A stretch of DNA of 64,000 bases, taken from Streptomyces odontomachi (GTDB taxonomy: Bacteria > Actinomycetota > Actinomycetes > Streptomycetales > Streptomycetaceae). The stretch spans positions 62,001 through 126,000 of the forward strand of contig NZ_JAMJWG010000003.1 in the NCBI RefSeq assembly GCF_024435355.1, written 5' to 3'. Below are positions 26,276 to 35,051 of the stretch, one piece after another (position 1 is the first letter of the stretch; every line of letters begins with the position of its first letter). Made by a program: the position numbers and the translations under genes. The notes under the pieces are model-generated. The model searched no databases. It was not told the origin of the DNA and saw only the letters and a list, made by a program, of their open reading frames with translations.

Positions 26276-26899
26276 TCAGACCGCCGTCGCCCGGTACTGC
26301 GTGAGCCAGGCGGGGAAGGCCAGCAGGTCGGGCAGGACGGTGTCGGCACCCGCCGCGCGCAGCTCCGCCGCGCTGCACGGTCCGGTGGCCACCGCCACGG
26401 ACCGGGCGTTCGCGGTGCGCGCCCCGCGGACGTCTCCCGTGTGGTCGCCGACGTACACGCCGGCCCCGTGCTCGCGCAGCGCCTCGGCCTTCGCCTCCGC
26501 CCACAGGTTTCCGACCACCACGTCGGCGTCGATGCCGAGGTGCTTCACGTGCAGCAGGGCGTTGGCCTGGTACTTGGCGGTGACGACGACGGCGCGACCG
26601 CCGGCCGCGTGCACCGCGTCGATCGCCTCGCGCGCGCCGGGCATCGCGAGCGTCGGAGCGATGGCGTGGTCCGGGTAGATCGCCCGGTACCGGTCGCTCA
26701 TCTCCGCGACCCGTTCGGCCGGGAACCAGTGCACCAGTTCCTCGGCCAGCGGTGGCCCGAGCCGGGTGACGGCGAGATCGGCGTCTATGTGGACTCCGGT
26801 GGCCTCGGACAGGGCCAGGTAGGCGGCGCGGATGCCGGGTCGGGAGTCGATCAGGGTCATGTCCAGGTCGAAACCGACCGTCAGGGCGCGCGAATTCAT
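26276..26899 (-). CDS. HAD-superfamily phosphatase
   Basis: A 207-residue haloacid-dehalogenase-fold hydrolase. Motif I FDLDMTLIDS near residues 10-19 carries the two aspartates (nucleophile and acid/base). A helical cap domain follows (GIRAAYLALSEATG to WFPAERVAEMSDRY). Motif II is VVVTAKY, motif III the conserved lysine region KAEAL, and motif IV VYVGDHTGDV with the metal-binding Asp pair. The first motif has Met instead of the usual Gly/Phe between the aspartates. It is probably a phosphoglycolate/sugar-phosphate type phosphatase; substrate not predictable. Start ATG 26899. Confidence 0.9.
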   Translation of the reverse strand: MNSRALTVGFDLDMTLIDSRPGIRAAYLALSEATGVHIDADLAVTRLGPPLAEELVHWFPAERVAEMSDRYRAIYPDHAIAPTLAMPGAREAIDAVHAAGGRAVVVTAKYQANALLHVKHLGIDADVVVGNLWAEAKAEALREHGAGVYVGDHTGDVRGARTANARSVAVATGPCSAAELRAAGADTVLPDLLAFPAWLTQYRATAV

Positions 26900-26949
26900 A
26901 TGACTTATTCTGCCTACTCCGGCGCCACTTTCCGGCGAGGCGTCCCTCA

Positions 26950-27090
26950 CATGCGGCCTCGCGACCGGTTCATCCACGGCATCACGAGCGGTCATCCGCG
27001 GCCTCGCGACGGATCATCCACGGCCTCACGACCGGTCGTCCACTGCCGCACGAGCGGTCGTCCGCGGCTTCTCGTCCCGGCGTCCGCTGC
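26950..27090. repeat. 22-bp degenerate tandem repeat
   Basis: Six imperfect copies of a unit like CCTCGCGACCGGTCATCCACGG, 22 bases apart, fill the gap between the membrane-protein stop and the HAD gene start region. Copy-to-copy changes are mostly single bases. It may carry the HAD promoter; no gene is seen. Confidence 0.7.
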
Positions 27091-27091
27091 C

Positions 27092-28342
27092 TCACGACCG
27101 GCGGCGCTGCGACCTCCACACCAGGAAGGCGGCGGACGCGAGGGCCGCGCCGCGGACCACCCAGGGCCAGGTCTGGGCGATGGCGTCGCTCATGTGCTCC
27201 TGAGCCAGGTCGGCACCCCAGCGGTGGTGCTCCCTGCCCCAGAGCCAGACGATCCCGGCGGTGACGGCAAGACCGGGCAGCACCATGACCGCCCACTTGA
27301 CCTCGGCCGCGGTCAGCCGGCGCGACGCGTAGGCGATCACCCAGCCGAAGGCGAGCGCGAGCCAGCTGCTGAGCACGGCACCGGCGACGAGGGCGGCGGC
27401 CGCGAGCAGGAGCAGCGGGTTGTTCCAGCTGAGCCGCGCCCGGCTCGCCGGCGCCACGGCGTCGGCCTGCGGCGCGGTACGGCGCCGCAGCAGGCGCCGC
27501 AGTCCACGTGGGCGGGGGGCGGCGGGCGCGGCGCCGCCCTCGGCTCCGGCGGCGGCCGGGTCGGCCGGTGCGCCGGTGCCGGGGCCCTTGCCGGTCGTCT
27601 CCTCCTTCGGCGCCGGGGGGCGCAGTATCTCGGGGATCTCCACGCCCCCCGTGAACCCGGGAGCGATCTCCATGCCGCCCAACGGAGCGCTGTCGATGCG
27701 CCACCAGTCCGGCTGAGCACTCGGGTCACCCAACTCGCCGGTGGACGCGAGGTGCGGCGGCGACGGTGCCTGGGCGGCGGGCGGTTGGGTCGAACGGGAG
27801 TCGGGCTGTGCGTTCGGGGTGGCTCCACCGGGGCGGGGGCGCGGCACCTTGCGCAGGGACGGCTTGCCGCGCAGCACCTTCGACCAGGGTGCGCGTGCAT
27901 CGCCGGCGCCCTGGCCGGGGCGGGCGTCCTTCGGGTGCTGGGCGGGGTCGGCGACGGTTCCGTCGTCGGATCCCGCCACGGTGCCTGAGGCGTCTGACGT
28001 GCGTGAGGTGCGCGAGGCCGGTGCGACGGGGGCGGCGGGTGCCGCGGGTGGTCCGGATGCGGCCGCCGCGCCGTGGGGCGGGGCCGTCGGCTTCGCCGCC
28101 TGGTGGGCCGTGCCGGTGCCGGCCGCCTCGACCACCTCGTCAGGGGTGCCGAGGCGGGCGAGGATGCGCCGGACCGCGGCGGGGCTGTCAGGGGTGGTGG
28201 CCTTGGCACGGCGGCGTTCGATCTCGCCACGCAGTTCGTTGACGAGGCGCATGCGGGTGCCGGACGGGAGCTGCTGCTGTTGAGCGAGGTCGCCGACCCT
28301 GCTCAGGTAGTCGAAGACGAGCTGATCACTCTCGATCCCCAC
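27092..28342 (-). CDS. hypothetical membrane protein with N-terminal helical domain
   Basis: A 416-residue protein. Residues 1-70 form a small helical domain (SDQLVFDYLSRVGDLAQQQQ, then MRLVNELRGEIERRR and VRRILARLGTPDEVV) like the HAAS-type modules found at the head of bacterial membrane signalling proteins. A 200-residue Pro/Ala-rich linker follows, then four membrane helices (about 300-410) and a basic end (RSQRRRS). It starts at GTG 28342 with GGGAGGGG upstream. It is divergent from the helicase-associated gene. No enzymatic function can be assigned. Confidence 0.75.
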   Translation of the reverse strand: MGIESDQLVFDYLSRVGDLAQQQQLPSGTRMRLVNELRGEIERRRAKATTPDSPAAVRRILARLGTPDEVVEAAGTGTAHQAAKPTAPPHGAAAASGPPAAPAAPVAPASRTSRTSDASGTVAGSDDGTVADPAQHPKDARPGQGAGDARAPWSKVLRGKPSLRKVPRPRPGGATPNAQPDSRSTQPPAAQAPSPPHLASTGELGDPSAQPDWWRIDSAPLGGMEIAPGFTGGVEIPEILRPPAPKEETTGKGPGTGAPADPAAAGAEGGAAPAAPRPRGLRRLLRRRTAPQADAVAPASRARLSWNNPLLLLAAAALVAGAVLSSWLALAFGWVIAYASRRLTAAEVKWAVMVLPGLAVTAGIVWLWGREHHRWGADLAQEHMSDAIAQTWPWVVRGAALASAAFLVWRSQRRRS

Positions 28343-28582
28343 GAAGTCCCCTCCCGGGCGGGGTTTGCGACGTCGCCGCGTCCGTCCTGCCGGTCCTTCG
28401 CCTGCCCGCGCGTTTCGGTCCTCGGCCTGCCCGCGCGTGACGTTACCGCGCCGCAGGGTCCCGGCGTCGGGTTCCACGCCGGGTCGGTTCCGGTGCGGCG
28501 GGCACGTGCCGCACGGTTTCGGGCCACCCCGATCCCACCGGCACGTCCCGCGATGTCAGCCAGACCCGTTACCGTGAACGAG

Positions 28583-31366
28583 ATGAGCAGCCACGTACAC
28601 CCGGACGGCGGGGGTGTCGCCCCTCGTTCGCTCGCGGAAGCGCTACGCTCCCGCGCCGACGACGCGCTGGCCGCGCTGCTGCGCGCCCGGCCCGACCTGC
28701 TCTCCCCGGTGCCGAGCGACATGACCCAGCTGGCCACCCGCGCGGGCACCCGCGCCTCCGTGGTCCGTGCGCTGAGCCGCCTGGACCGGTTCGCCCTCCA
28801 GACCGCCGAGGCCCTGGCGGTGGCCCCCGAGCCCACCCCGTACGACAGCCTGCGCACCCTCATGATCGGCGACGGTACGCAAGGGGACGACCCCGATGCG
28901 GCCACCGTCGCCGCCGCGCTCCCCCACGCCCTGGACACCCTTCGCGGGCAGGCCCTGGTCTGGGGCGCGGACGATGCGCTGCGGCTGGTCCGCACCGCAC
29001 GCGAACTCCTAGCACCGGCACCTCGGCACCCCTCGCCGACCGGGCTGGGACCGACCGTCGCCGAGGCCACCACGGGCATGTCACCCGGGCGGATACAGGA
29101 GATCGTGACGGCCGCAGGCCTGCCCACGACGCATGACTCGGTGTCGGCGGTGGCCGCGCTGACGGAGCTGTTCACGGACCGCGCGCGGATGGCGGCGTTG
29201 CTGAGCGAGGCGCCGCCCGCCTCGCTCGACGTGCTGTCCCGGCTGGTGTGGGGCCCGCCGTACGGGCAGGTGACCGCCGATCCCGCCGCGCATCTGCGCT
29301 GGCTGCTGGACCGCGGTCTGCTGCTGCCCACCTCACCCGGCACCGTCACGTTGCCCCGCGAGGCGGCACTGCACCTGCGCGGCGGCCGGGCGCACCGCGC
29401 CGTGCACCCGCTGCCGCCCCCGATCGAGCCCGCGACGCCGCACGACCCGCACACGGTGGACAGCGCCGCGGCCGGGCAGGCGCACGCGGCCATCGGCACC
29501 GTCGAGCAGCTGCTGAAGGAGTGGGGCGAGGCGGGTCCGAGCGTGCTGCGCGCGGGCGGGCTGAGCGTGCGCGACCTGAAGCGGGCGGCGGTCACGCTGG
29601 ACGTTCCCGAGTACCAGCCGCTGCCTTCAGGGGGTGAGCCGTACCCCCTGGCCGCGTTCTGGGTGGAGCTGGCCTATGCGGCGGGGCTGCTGGCGTCGGA
29701 CGGCGGTCTGGCCGACGGGTCGGACGACCCGGAGGCGACCGGCGGCGCACGCCGGGAGGGTGAGCGGTATGCGCCCACGCCGGCGTACGACGCCTGGTTG
29801 GAGCTGCCCGTCGCCGAGCGCTGGGCGGCGCTCGTCTCGGCGTGGCTGACCGCGACCCGCACCGCGGGCCTGGTCGGCGGCCGGGATGGCAAGGACCGCA
29901 CCCTGTCGGCGCTCGGCCCCGGCCTGGACCGCTCCTCGGCACCGGAGGTGCGGCACCGGGTGCTCACCCTGCTCGCCGAGCTGCCCGAGGGCGCGTCCCC
30001 CGACCCGGCCGGGCTGATGGACCGCCTGCAATGGGAGCGCCCCCTGCAAGGCACCACCTCGATCGCCACCTCGCAGCCCGGCCCTCCGCCGCCTCAGCAG
30101 TCCGGTCGGCCCCGGTCGGTCGGCCGGGCCCGCCCGACCGGCCGCGCGGCGTCCGCCCCGGCTGCCCCCGAGGCCCCGCCGCCACGCGACGACCTGCGGT
30201 CCCGCATCGCCCGGTGGACGCTGGCGGAGGCGGAGCTGATCGGCGTCACAGGCCGCGGCGCCCTGTCGTCGCAAGGCCGGGCCCTGCTCGGCACGGCGCA
30301 CGCCGGCCCGGACGCGGTCACCGGCCCGGACGCGGTCGCCAGCGCCGCTTCCCGCTCCGGTCCCGGCCCGGCACCGGAGGTCGCCCCCACCCCGGCCGAG
30401 CAGGCCGTGCAAGCCGCCCGCGCGGCCCGGCTGCTCACCCCGCTGCTGCCCGAGCCGCTGGACCACATCCTCCTCCAGGCCGACCTCACCGCCGTCGCAC
30501 CCGGCCCGCTGCTGCGCCCGCTCGCCGACATGCTGGACGTGCTGGCCGACGTCGAGTCGAAGGGCGCGGCCACCGTCTACCGCTTCACGCCCGCGTCGGT
30601 GCGCCGTGCGCTGGACGCCGGGCAGTCCACCGCCGATCTGCACGCCTTCCTGGCCAAACACGCGCGCACACCGGTGCCGCAGCCGCTCAGCTACCTCATC
30701 GACGACGTGGCCCGCCGGCACGGCCGGCTGCGGGTCGGCGCCGCGTCGGCCTACGTACGGTGCGACGACGACGCCGTGCTCGGCGAGATCCTGGCCGACC
30801 GGCGCTCGGCCGCCCTGGGACTGCGCCGCCTCGCCCCCACCGTGCTGGCCTCCCGGGTCGACCCGACCACCCTGCTGGACGGCCTCCGGGTGATGGGTTT
30901 CGCACCGGCGGCCGAGTCCGCCGAGGGTGACGTCCTGATCACTCGCGCGCAGGCCCGGCGCACCCCGCCACGCAGGGCACCCGAACCCGTGCCGGAAGGA
31001 CCTCCGGTGCCCGACGCCACGCTCCTCGGCGCCGCGGTGCGGGCCATCCGGGCCGGTGACGCCGCCTCGACGGCTCCCCGCAAGCCGGTGCAGGACCGGA
31101 CGGCGCCCGAAGGGGCGGGGCGCGAGACGGGCCCGCCGCGTACCACGTCCGCCGACACCCTGGCCACGATGCAGGCCGCGGTGCTCGCGGGCGAGCGGGT
31201 CTGGATCGGTTACGTGAACGCGGAGGGGACGGCGAGCCAGCGGGTGATCGAGCCGATCCGGGTCGAGGGCGGGTTCGTGACCGCCTTCGACCGCACGGCC
31301 GAGGAGGTCCGCACCTTCCCCCTGCACCGCATCACGGGGGTGGCGGAGCTGGCGGGCGGCGAATAG
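28583..31366 (+). CDS. helicase-associated/WYL-domain protein, XPB partner
   Basis: A 927-residue protein. The first 500 residues are winged-helix-like repeats seen in proteins annotated as helicase C-terminal domain-containing (LAEALRSRADDALAALLRAR, then SVVRALSRLDRFALQTAEALA). After a Pro-rich linker (about 500-540), residues 700-800 hold the helicase-associated XPB/Ssl2-like block (ILLQADLTAVAPGPL, then AATVYRFTPASVRRALDAG). The last 65 residues read as a WYL-like domain (RVWIGYVNAEGTASQRVIEP). No Walker motifs are visible, so it is not itself a helicase. It lies just upstream of the XPB helicase, its usual actinobacterial neighbour; a DNA-repair complex is likely. Start uncertain among 28553, 28574 and 28583. 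Confidence 0.85.
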   Translation: MSSHVHPDGGGVAPRSLAEALRSRADDALAALLRARPDLLSPVPSDMTQLATRAGTRASVVRALSRLDRFALQTAEALAVAPEPTPYDSLRTLMIGDGTQGDDPDAATVAAALPHALDTLRGQALVWGADDALRLVRTARELLAPAPRHPSPTGLGPTVAEATTGMSPGRIQEIVTAAGLPTTHDSVSAVAALTELFTDRARMAALLSEAPPASLDVLSRLVWGPPYGQVTADPAAHLRWLLDRGLLLPTSPGTVTLPREAALHLRGGRAHRAVHPLPPPIEPATPHDPHTVDSAAAGQAHAAIGTVEQLLKEWGEAGPSVLRAGGLSVRDLKRAAVTLDVPEYQPLPSGGEPYPLAAFWVELAYAAGLLASDGGLADGSDDPEATGGARREGERYAPTPAYDAWLELPVAERWAALVSAWLTATRTAGLVGGRDGKDRTLSALGPGLDRSSAPEVRHRVLTLLAELPEGASPDPAGLMDRLQWERPLQGTTSIATSQPGPPPPQQSGRPRSVGRARPTGRAASAPAAPEAPPPRDDLRSRIARWTLAEAELIGVTGRGALSSQGRALLGTAHAGPDAVTGPDAVASAASRSGPGPAPEVAPTPAEQAVQAARAARLLTPLLPEPLDHILLQADLTAVAPGPLLRPLADMLDVLADVESKGAATVYRFTPASVRRALDAGQSTADLHAFLAKHARTPVPQPLSYLIDDVARRHGRLRVGAASAYVRCDDDAVLGEILADRRSAALGLRRLAPTVLASRVDPTTLLDGLRVMGFAPAAESAEGDVLITRAQARRTPPRRAPEPVPEGPPVPDATLLGAAVRAIRAGDAASTAPRKPVQDRTAPEGAGRETGPPRTTSADTLATMQAAVLAGERVWIGYVNAEGTASQRVIEPIRVEGGFVTAFDRTAEEVRTFPLHRITGVAELAGGE

Positions 31367-31370
31367 GGCC

Positions 31371-31442
31371 GGTAGGGCCGTTCCGGCCGATAGGGCTGTT
31401 CCGGCCGGTAGGGCCGTTCCGGCCGGTAGGGCAGATAGGGCC
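31371..31442. repeat. four 18-bp tandem repeats
   Basis: Units of GGTAGGGCCGTTCCGGCC at 31371, 31389, 31407 and 31425, the second and fourth slightly changed. They begin four bases after the stop of the WYL-domain gene. Confidence 0.85.
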
Positions 31443-31878
31443 GCGCATAGCTCAGCTCGGCTGGCGCACCTCAGCCGGCACGCGCCGGCACGCGCTGGCA
31501 CGCCTCAACGGCGTGGCGTGCGTCGTGCCCGACTCGGACCCGGCGACTCGGGGGCTGCCCTGCTGTGGCCGCGCAGGAATGTTTCGGCCCCACGGCGATG
31601 TTCCCGACAGCGACCCTGTGCAGGCCGTCCGGCCCCCGGGATGGCGAGACTTCCCGCTTCCCGGCCGACACCGGGTAAAATCACCTCTTTGGTGTCCTCG
31701 CACATCAAAGAGGCCCGTCCAAAAGGCCCGTCAAAGAGGCCCGCGCGCCGGCGCCCCACCGCGCGCAGGCCCCTACCAGCTCAACAGGCCCCACCACGAG
31801 GCCGCCGCCCCGAGGTCTCCACCCGAGACCCGCCACCGCCAGCCCACCACGAGGCCCCATGGCCAGCCGGAGGTATGC
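31443..31878. other. non-coding leader region of the XPB gene
   Basis: About 430 bases. Short repeats around 31700-31745 (CATCAAAGAGGCCCGTC twice, slightly changed) and an AT-richer patch (GGGTAAAATCACCTCTTTGG near 31673) that could hold a promoter. The XPB frame is open through this stretch, but the residues are low complexity and unlike the family, so it is leader. No other gene seen. Confidence 0.5.
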
Positions 31879-33528
31879 GTGTCCTGCCTGATCGTCCAGT
31901 CGGACAAGACCCTGCTCCTGGAAGTCGACCACGAGCAGGCGGACGCGTGCCGCCGTGCCATCGCCCCGTTCGCCGAGCTGGAGCGGGCCCCCGAGCACAT
32001 CCACACCTACCGGGTGACCCCCCTCGGCCTGTGGAACGCCCGCGCCGCCGGCCACGACGCCGAGCAGGTCGTGGACGCCCTCGTGCAGTTCTCGCGGTAT
32101 CCCGTGCCGCACGCCCTGCTGGTCGACATCGCCGAGACGATGGACCGCTACGGCCGTCTCACCCTGAGCAAGGACCCGGCCCACGGTCTCGTCCTGACCA
32201 CCACCGACCGCCCGGTCCTCGAAGAGGTGCTGCGGTCCAAGCGCGTCAAGCCCCTCGTCGGTGCCCGCATCGACGCCGACAGCGTCGCCGTGCACCCCTC
32301 CGAGCGCGGCCAGATCAAGCAGACCCTGCTGAAGCTCGGTTGGCCGGCGGAGGACCTGGCCGGGTACGTGGACGGCGAGGCGCACCCGATCGAGCTGGCG
32401 GAGGACGGCTGGGCGCTGCGGCCGTACCAGAAGCAGGCCGTGCAGAACTTCTGGCACGGCGGCTCCGGCGTCGTCGTGCTGCCCTGCGGTGCCGGCAAGA
32501 CGCTGGTCGGCGCCGGCGCGATGGCGCAGGCCAAGGCGACCACGTTGATCCTGGTCACGAACACGGTCTCGGCCCGCCAGTGGAAGCACGAGCTGGTCGC
32601 CCGCACCTCGCTCAGCGCGGACGAGATCGGCGAGTACAGCGGTACGCGGAAGGAGATCCGCCCGATCACCATCGCCACGTACCAGGTGCTCACCACCAAG
32701 CGGAAGGGCGTCTACCCGCACCTGGAGCTGCTCGACTCACGCGACTGGGGGCTGATCCTCTACGACGAGGTGCACCTGCTGCCGGCGCCGGTCTTCAAGT
32801 TCACCGCCGACCTCCAGGCCCGTCGCCGCCTCGGTCTGACGGCGACGCTGGTCCGTGAGGACGGCCGCGAGTCGGACGTCTTCTCGTTGATCGGGCCGAA
32901 GCGGTTCGACGCGCCGTGGAAGGAGATCGAGGCGCAGGGCTACATCGCGCCCGCCGACTGCGTCGAGGTCCGGGTGAACCTCACGGACTCCGAACGCCTC
33001 GCCTACGCCACCGCCGAGACCGAGGAGAAGTACCGCTTCTGCGCGACGACCGACAGCAAGCGCAAGGTCACCGAGGCGCTGGTGCGGCAGCACGCGGGCG
33101 AGCAGACGCTGGTCATCGGGCAGTACATCGACCAGCTCGACGAACTCGGCGAGCACCTCGACGCGCCGGTCATCAAGGGCGAGACGACCAATGCCCAGCG
33201 CGAGAAGCTGTTCGACGCGTTCCGGCAGGGCGAGATCTCCGTGCTCGTCGTCTCCAAGGTGGCCAACTTCTCCATCGACCTGCCGGAGGCGACGGTCGCC
33301 ATCCAGGTGTCCGGCACGTTCGGCTCCCGCCAGGAGGAGGCGCAGCGCCTTGGGCGGGTGCTGCGGCCCAAGGCGGACGGTCACGAGGCGCGCTTCTACT
33401 CCGTGGTGGCGCGCGACACCATCGACCAGGACTTTGCGGCGCATCGCCAGCGGTTTCTGGCGGAACAGGGGTATGCGTACCGCATCGTCGATGCGGATGA
33501 TCTGCTCACGGGTGAGCTGGAGGCCTGA
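31879..33528 (+). CDS. XPB-family DNA repair helicase
   Basis: A 549-residue superfamily 2 DNA helicase of the bacterial XPB group, which unwinds 3' to 5' and is thought to act in repair. The N-terminal 190 residues include the damage-recognition-like region (LIVQSDKTLLLEVDHEQAD). The motor shows Walker A LPCGAGKT (about 197-204), motif Ia ILVTNTVSARQW, Walker B LILYDEVH (a DEVH box), motif III LTATLVREDGRESD, and in the second lobe KVANFSIDLP and the arginine-finger motif QRLGRVLRP. I chose the GTG at 31879, preceded by GGAGG and giving the family N-terminus. It follows the WYL/helicase-associated gene. Confidence 0.94.
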   Translation: MSCLIVQSDKTLLLEVDHEQADACRRAIAPFAELERAPEHIHTYRVTPLGLWNARAAGHDAEQVVDALVQFSRYPVPHALLVDIAETMDRYGRLTLSKDPAHGLVLTTTDRPVLEEVLRSKRVKPLVGARIDADSVAVHPSERGQIKQTLLKLGWPAEDLAGYVDGEAHPIELAEDGWALRPYQKQAVQNFWHGGSGVVVLPCGAGKTLVGAGAMAQAKATTLILVTNTVSARQWKHELVARTSLSADEIGEYSGTRKEIRPITIATYQVLTTKRKGVYPHLELLDSRDWGLILYDEVHLLPAPVFKFTADLQARRRLGLTATLVREDGRESDVFSLIGPKRFDAPWKEIEAQGYIAPADCVEVRVNLTDSERLAYATAETEEKYRFCATTDSKRKVTEALVRQHAGEQTLVIGQYIDQLDELGEHLDAPVIKGETTNAQREKLFDAFRQGEISVLVVSKVANFSIDLPEATVAIQVSGTFGSRQEEAQRLGRVLRPKADGHEARFYSVVARDTIDQDFAAHRQRFLAEQGYAYRIVDADDLLTGELEA

Positions 33529-33531
33529 CGT

Positions 33532-33647
33532 GTTGCTCGCGCAGTTCCCCGCGCCCCTGAAACGTGGGCACTGCGTGCCCGACACCCGGCCCAAGGAGGG
33601 GCGCAACGCGCCCACCCCTTAGGGGCGCGGGGAACTGCGCGAGCAAC
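33532..33647. repeat. perfect 27-bp inverted repeat after the XPB stop
   Basis: Arms at 33532-33558 and 33621-33647 are exact reverse complements over 27 bases, separated by 62 bases. Each contains CGCGCAGTTCCCCGCGCCCC, a sequence I recognise as a very common dispersed streptomycete repeat; a third partial copy lies at about 33763-33777. It begins three bases past the stop codon and would form an extremely stable hairpin, serving as terminator or mRNA stabiliser. Confidence 0.85.
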
Positions 33648-33961
33648 CCACCACCGGCCGGTGGCCCGAACACGACACACACCGCCCCCTTCGGACGGTG
33701 ACGACCCAACCGTCTCGTCGGGACTGATCGCGCCCACGCGGCGGAGCCGCAGAGTGTCACAGCCCCGCGCCCCTGATAGGTGGACCGGGGGCACCCCGAC
33801 CCGAACGGAGTCCCGTCGGGCCGGCCCGGCGGGACCGGGCCGAGAGCGTTCGCTCGTACGTGCAGTGCGCCGCACTCCGGCGCACGCAGGTGGCGACCCC
33901 CCTACGGTGGATGCCGGTGCGGCCGGTATCCAAGACGTGGTGAAGGGACGGGGTCGGGCTC

Positions 33962-34264
33962 GTGGACGAGGAAGAGGACCGGCGACTGAGGGAGCTCGCT
34001 CCCGTGATCTCGCAGACCACGGTCGCCCTGTTGCGCAAGGTGGTGGGCCTGGAGCCCGCCGAACGCATCCCGCAAGAGGCCCTGTACGTCGCCGATGACG
34101 TGCTGGAGAAGTACGGCACCGACGGTCTGCGGCTGCTGGTGATGAGCATGACCGGCTGGGCGGCCGTGGAGATCGAGCGGGACGCCATGCTGAGCGGCCG
34201 GACCCATGAGGCGCTCCTCGACGACATCGCCCTGACCTGCCTGGAAGCCAACCCGGACGGGTGA
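33962..34264 (+). CDS. small conserved hypothetical helical protein
   Basis: A 100-residue, acidic, mostly helical protein (RLRELAPVISQTTVALLRKVVG, continuing as EALYVADDVLEKYGTDGLRLL). No cysteine pair, signal peptide or membrane segment. GTG start at 33962 with AAGGGACGG further upstream; ends in EANPDG. Good third-position GC bias supports coding. I do not recognise the family. The 430 bases before it hold only repeats and no clear promoter. Confidence 0.65.
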   Translation: MDEEEDRRLRELAPVISQTTVALLRKVVGLEPAERIPQEALYVADDVLEKYGTDGLRLLVMSMTGWAAVEIERDAMLSGRTHEALLDDIALTCLEANPDG

Positions 34265-34355
34265 GGCGGCTTCCGGCCGCACTCCTCCCCACGTCCCCGG
34301 CGGGACCGGTGGACCGGCGGGACCGGCGAAAGGAACCGCTGCGGACGCTGTCCGC

Positions 34356-34577
34356 TCAGCGGCGCCGTACGCCCGCCTTCTCCGTCTCCTCCGCGTACTC
34401 ACCGAGCACGGCGACCTCGAACGCGGTGATCGCGTACACCCTGATCGCACGCAAGGTGTTGCCCAGGCGGTGCGGGTGCACGGTGCCGGTGGCGGCCGTC
34501 GCTCCGGGCGGGCCGGAACGGTTCGGCCGCCGTGCCGGCAGCGAAGCCGGAACGTGCGAGAAGCCCGATGCGCTCAT
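34356..34577 (-). CDS. small conserved hypothetical protein
   Basis: A 73-residue protein starting MSASGFSHVP at the ATG 34577 (GGAG three bases before). A proline/arginine-rich first half is followed by a regular helix NTLRAIRVYAITAFEVAVLG and a charged end EYAEETEKAGVRRR, which looks like a real conserved block rather than noise. Function unknown. It is convergent with the 33962 gene. Confidence 0.5.
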   Translation of the reverse strand: MSASGFSHVPASLPARRPNRSGPPGATAATGTVHPHRLGNTLRAIRVYAITAFEVAVLGEYAEETEKAGVRRR

Positions 34578-34760
34578 GTCTCCAGCATGGTTCCGGTACG
34601 GGTCGCGCACATCGGCCCACGGATGTAATCTGCCGAGCTTCCCGCTACGCCCTCGCCCCCGCCCTCGTCCATCCTGAGGTGGACCCCGGCTCTCCCCCCA
34701 TCACCGAAACACGGGACCACCGGGCCACCGAACCACCCCGCCGCCGGGCCGCCCACCGAA

Positions 34761-34869
34761 CCACCGGGCCACCGGGCCACCGGGCCACCGGGCCACCGGG
34801 CCACCGGGCCACCGGGCCACCGGGCCACCGGGCCACCGGGCCACCGGGCCACCGGGCCACCGGGCCACC
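34761..34869. repeat. 8-bp satellite (GGGCCACC) with about 13.6 perfect copies
   Basis: An uninterrupted run of the octamer, preceded at 34713-34760 by imperfect related units (CCACCGAA, CCGCCGGG). It ends 11 bases upstream of the -35 of the HelD-type gene promoter. Such perfect arrays change length easily by slippage. On either strand it reads as an 8-residue repeat, but no gene uses it. Confidence 0.95.
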
Positions 34870-34879
34870 GAAATAAGCG

Positions 34880-34910
34880 TTGGCGACCGCCACACCCCGT
34901 CGCCTAGACT
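34880..34910 (+). promoter_or_regulatory. promoter-like TTGGCG-19-TAGACT before the HelD gene
   Basis: -35 TTGGCG (34880-34885) and -10 TAGACT (34905-34910), with a longish 19-base spacer. It lies 11 bases after the octamer satellite and about 140 bases before the GTG at 35052. Confidence 0.45.
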
Positions 34911-35051
34911 CCCGCTCTTGCCCGCCTCCCCTGTGGAGCGCCGTCGCCCGGACGGAAACCGGCCGACCACTCGCCGTGCACGTTCCCCGCCGCTCACGCA
35001 GTCCGGCGGATCCGGCGCGGCGCACCGTCCGACCGTCCGGAGGCCGCACCC

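Noticed and set aside
31513..31878. N-terminal extension of the XPB helicase
   Set aside because: Residues are low complexity and not family-like. GTG 31879 has a good ribosome site and the proper N-terminus.
34870..35051. Rifamycin-associated element upstream of the HelD-type gene
   Set aside because: I looked for a GGGGCTTGC/GCAAGGCCC-type inverted repeat and saw none; the protein N-terminus also does not resemble HelR.
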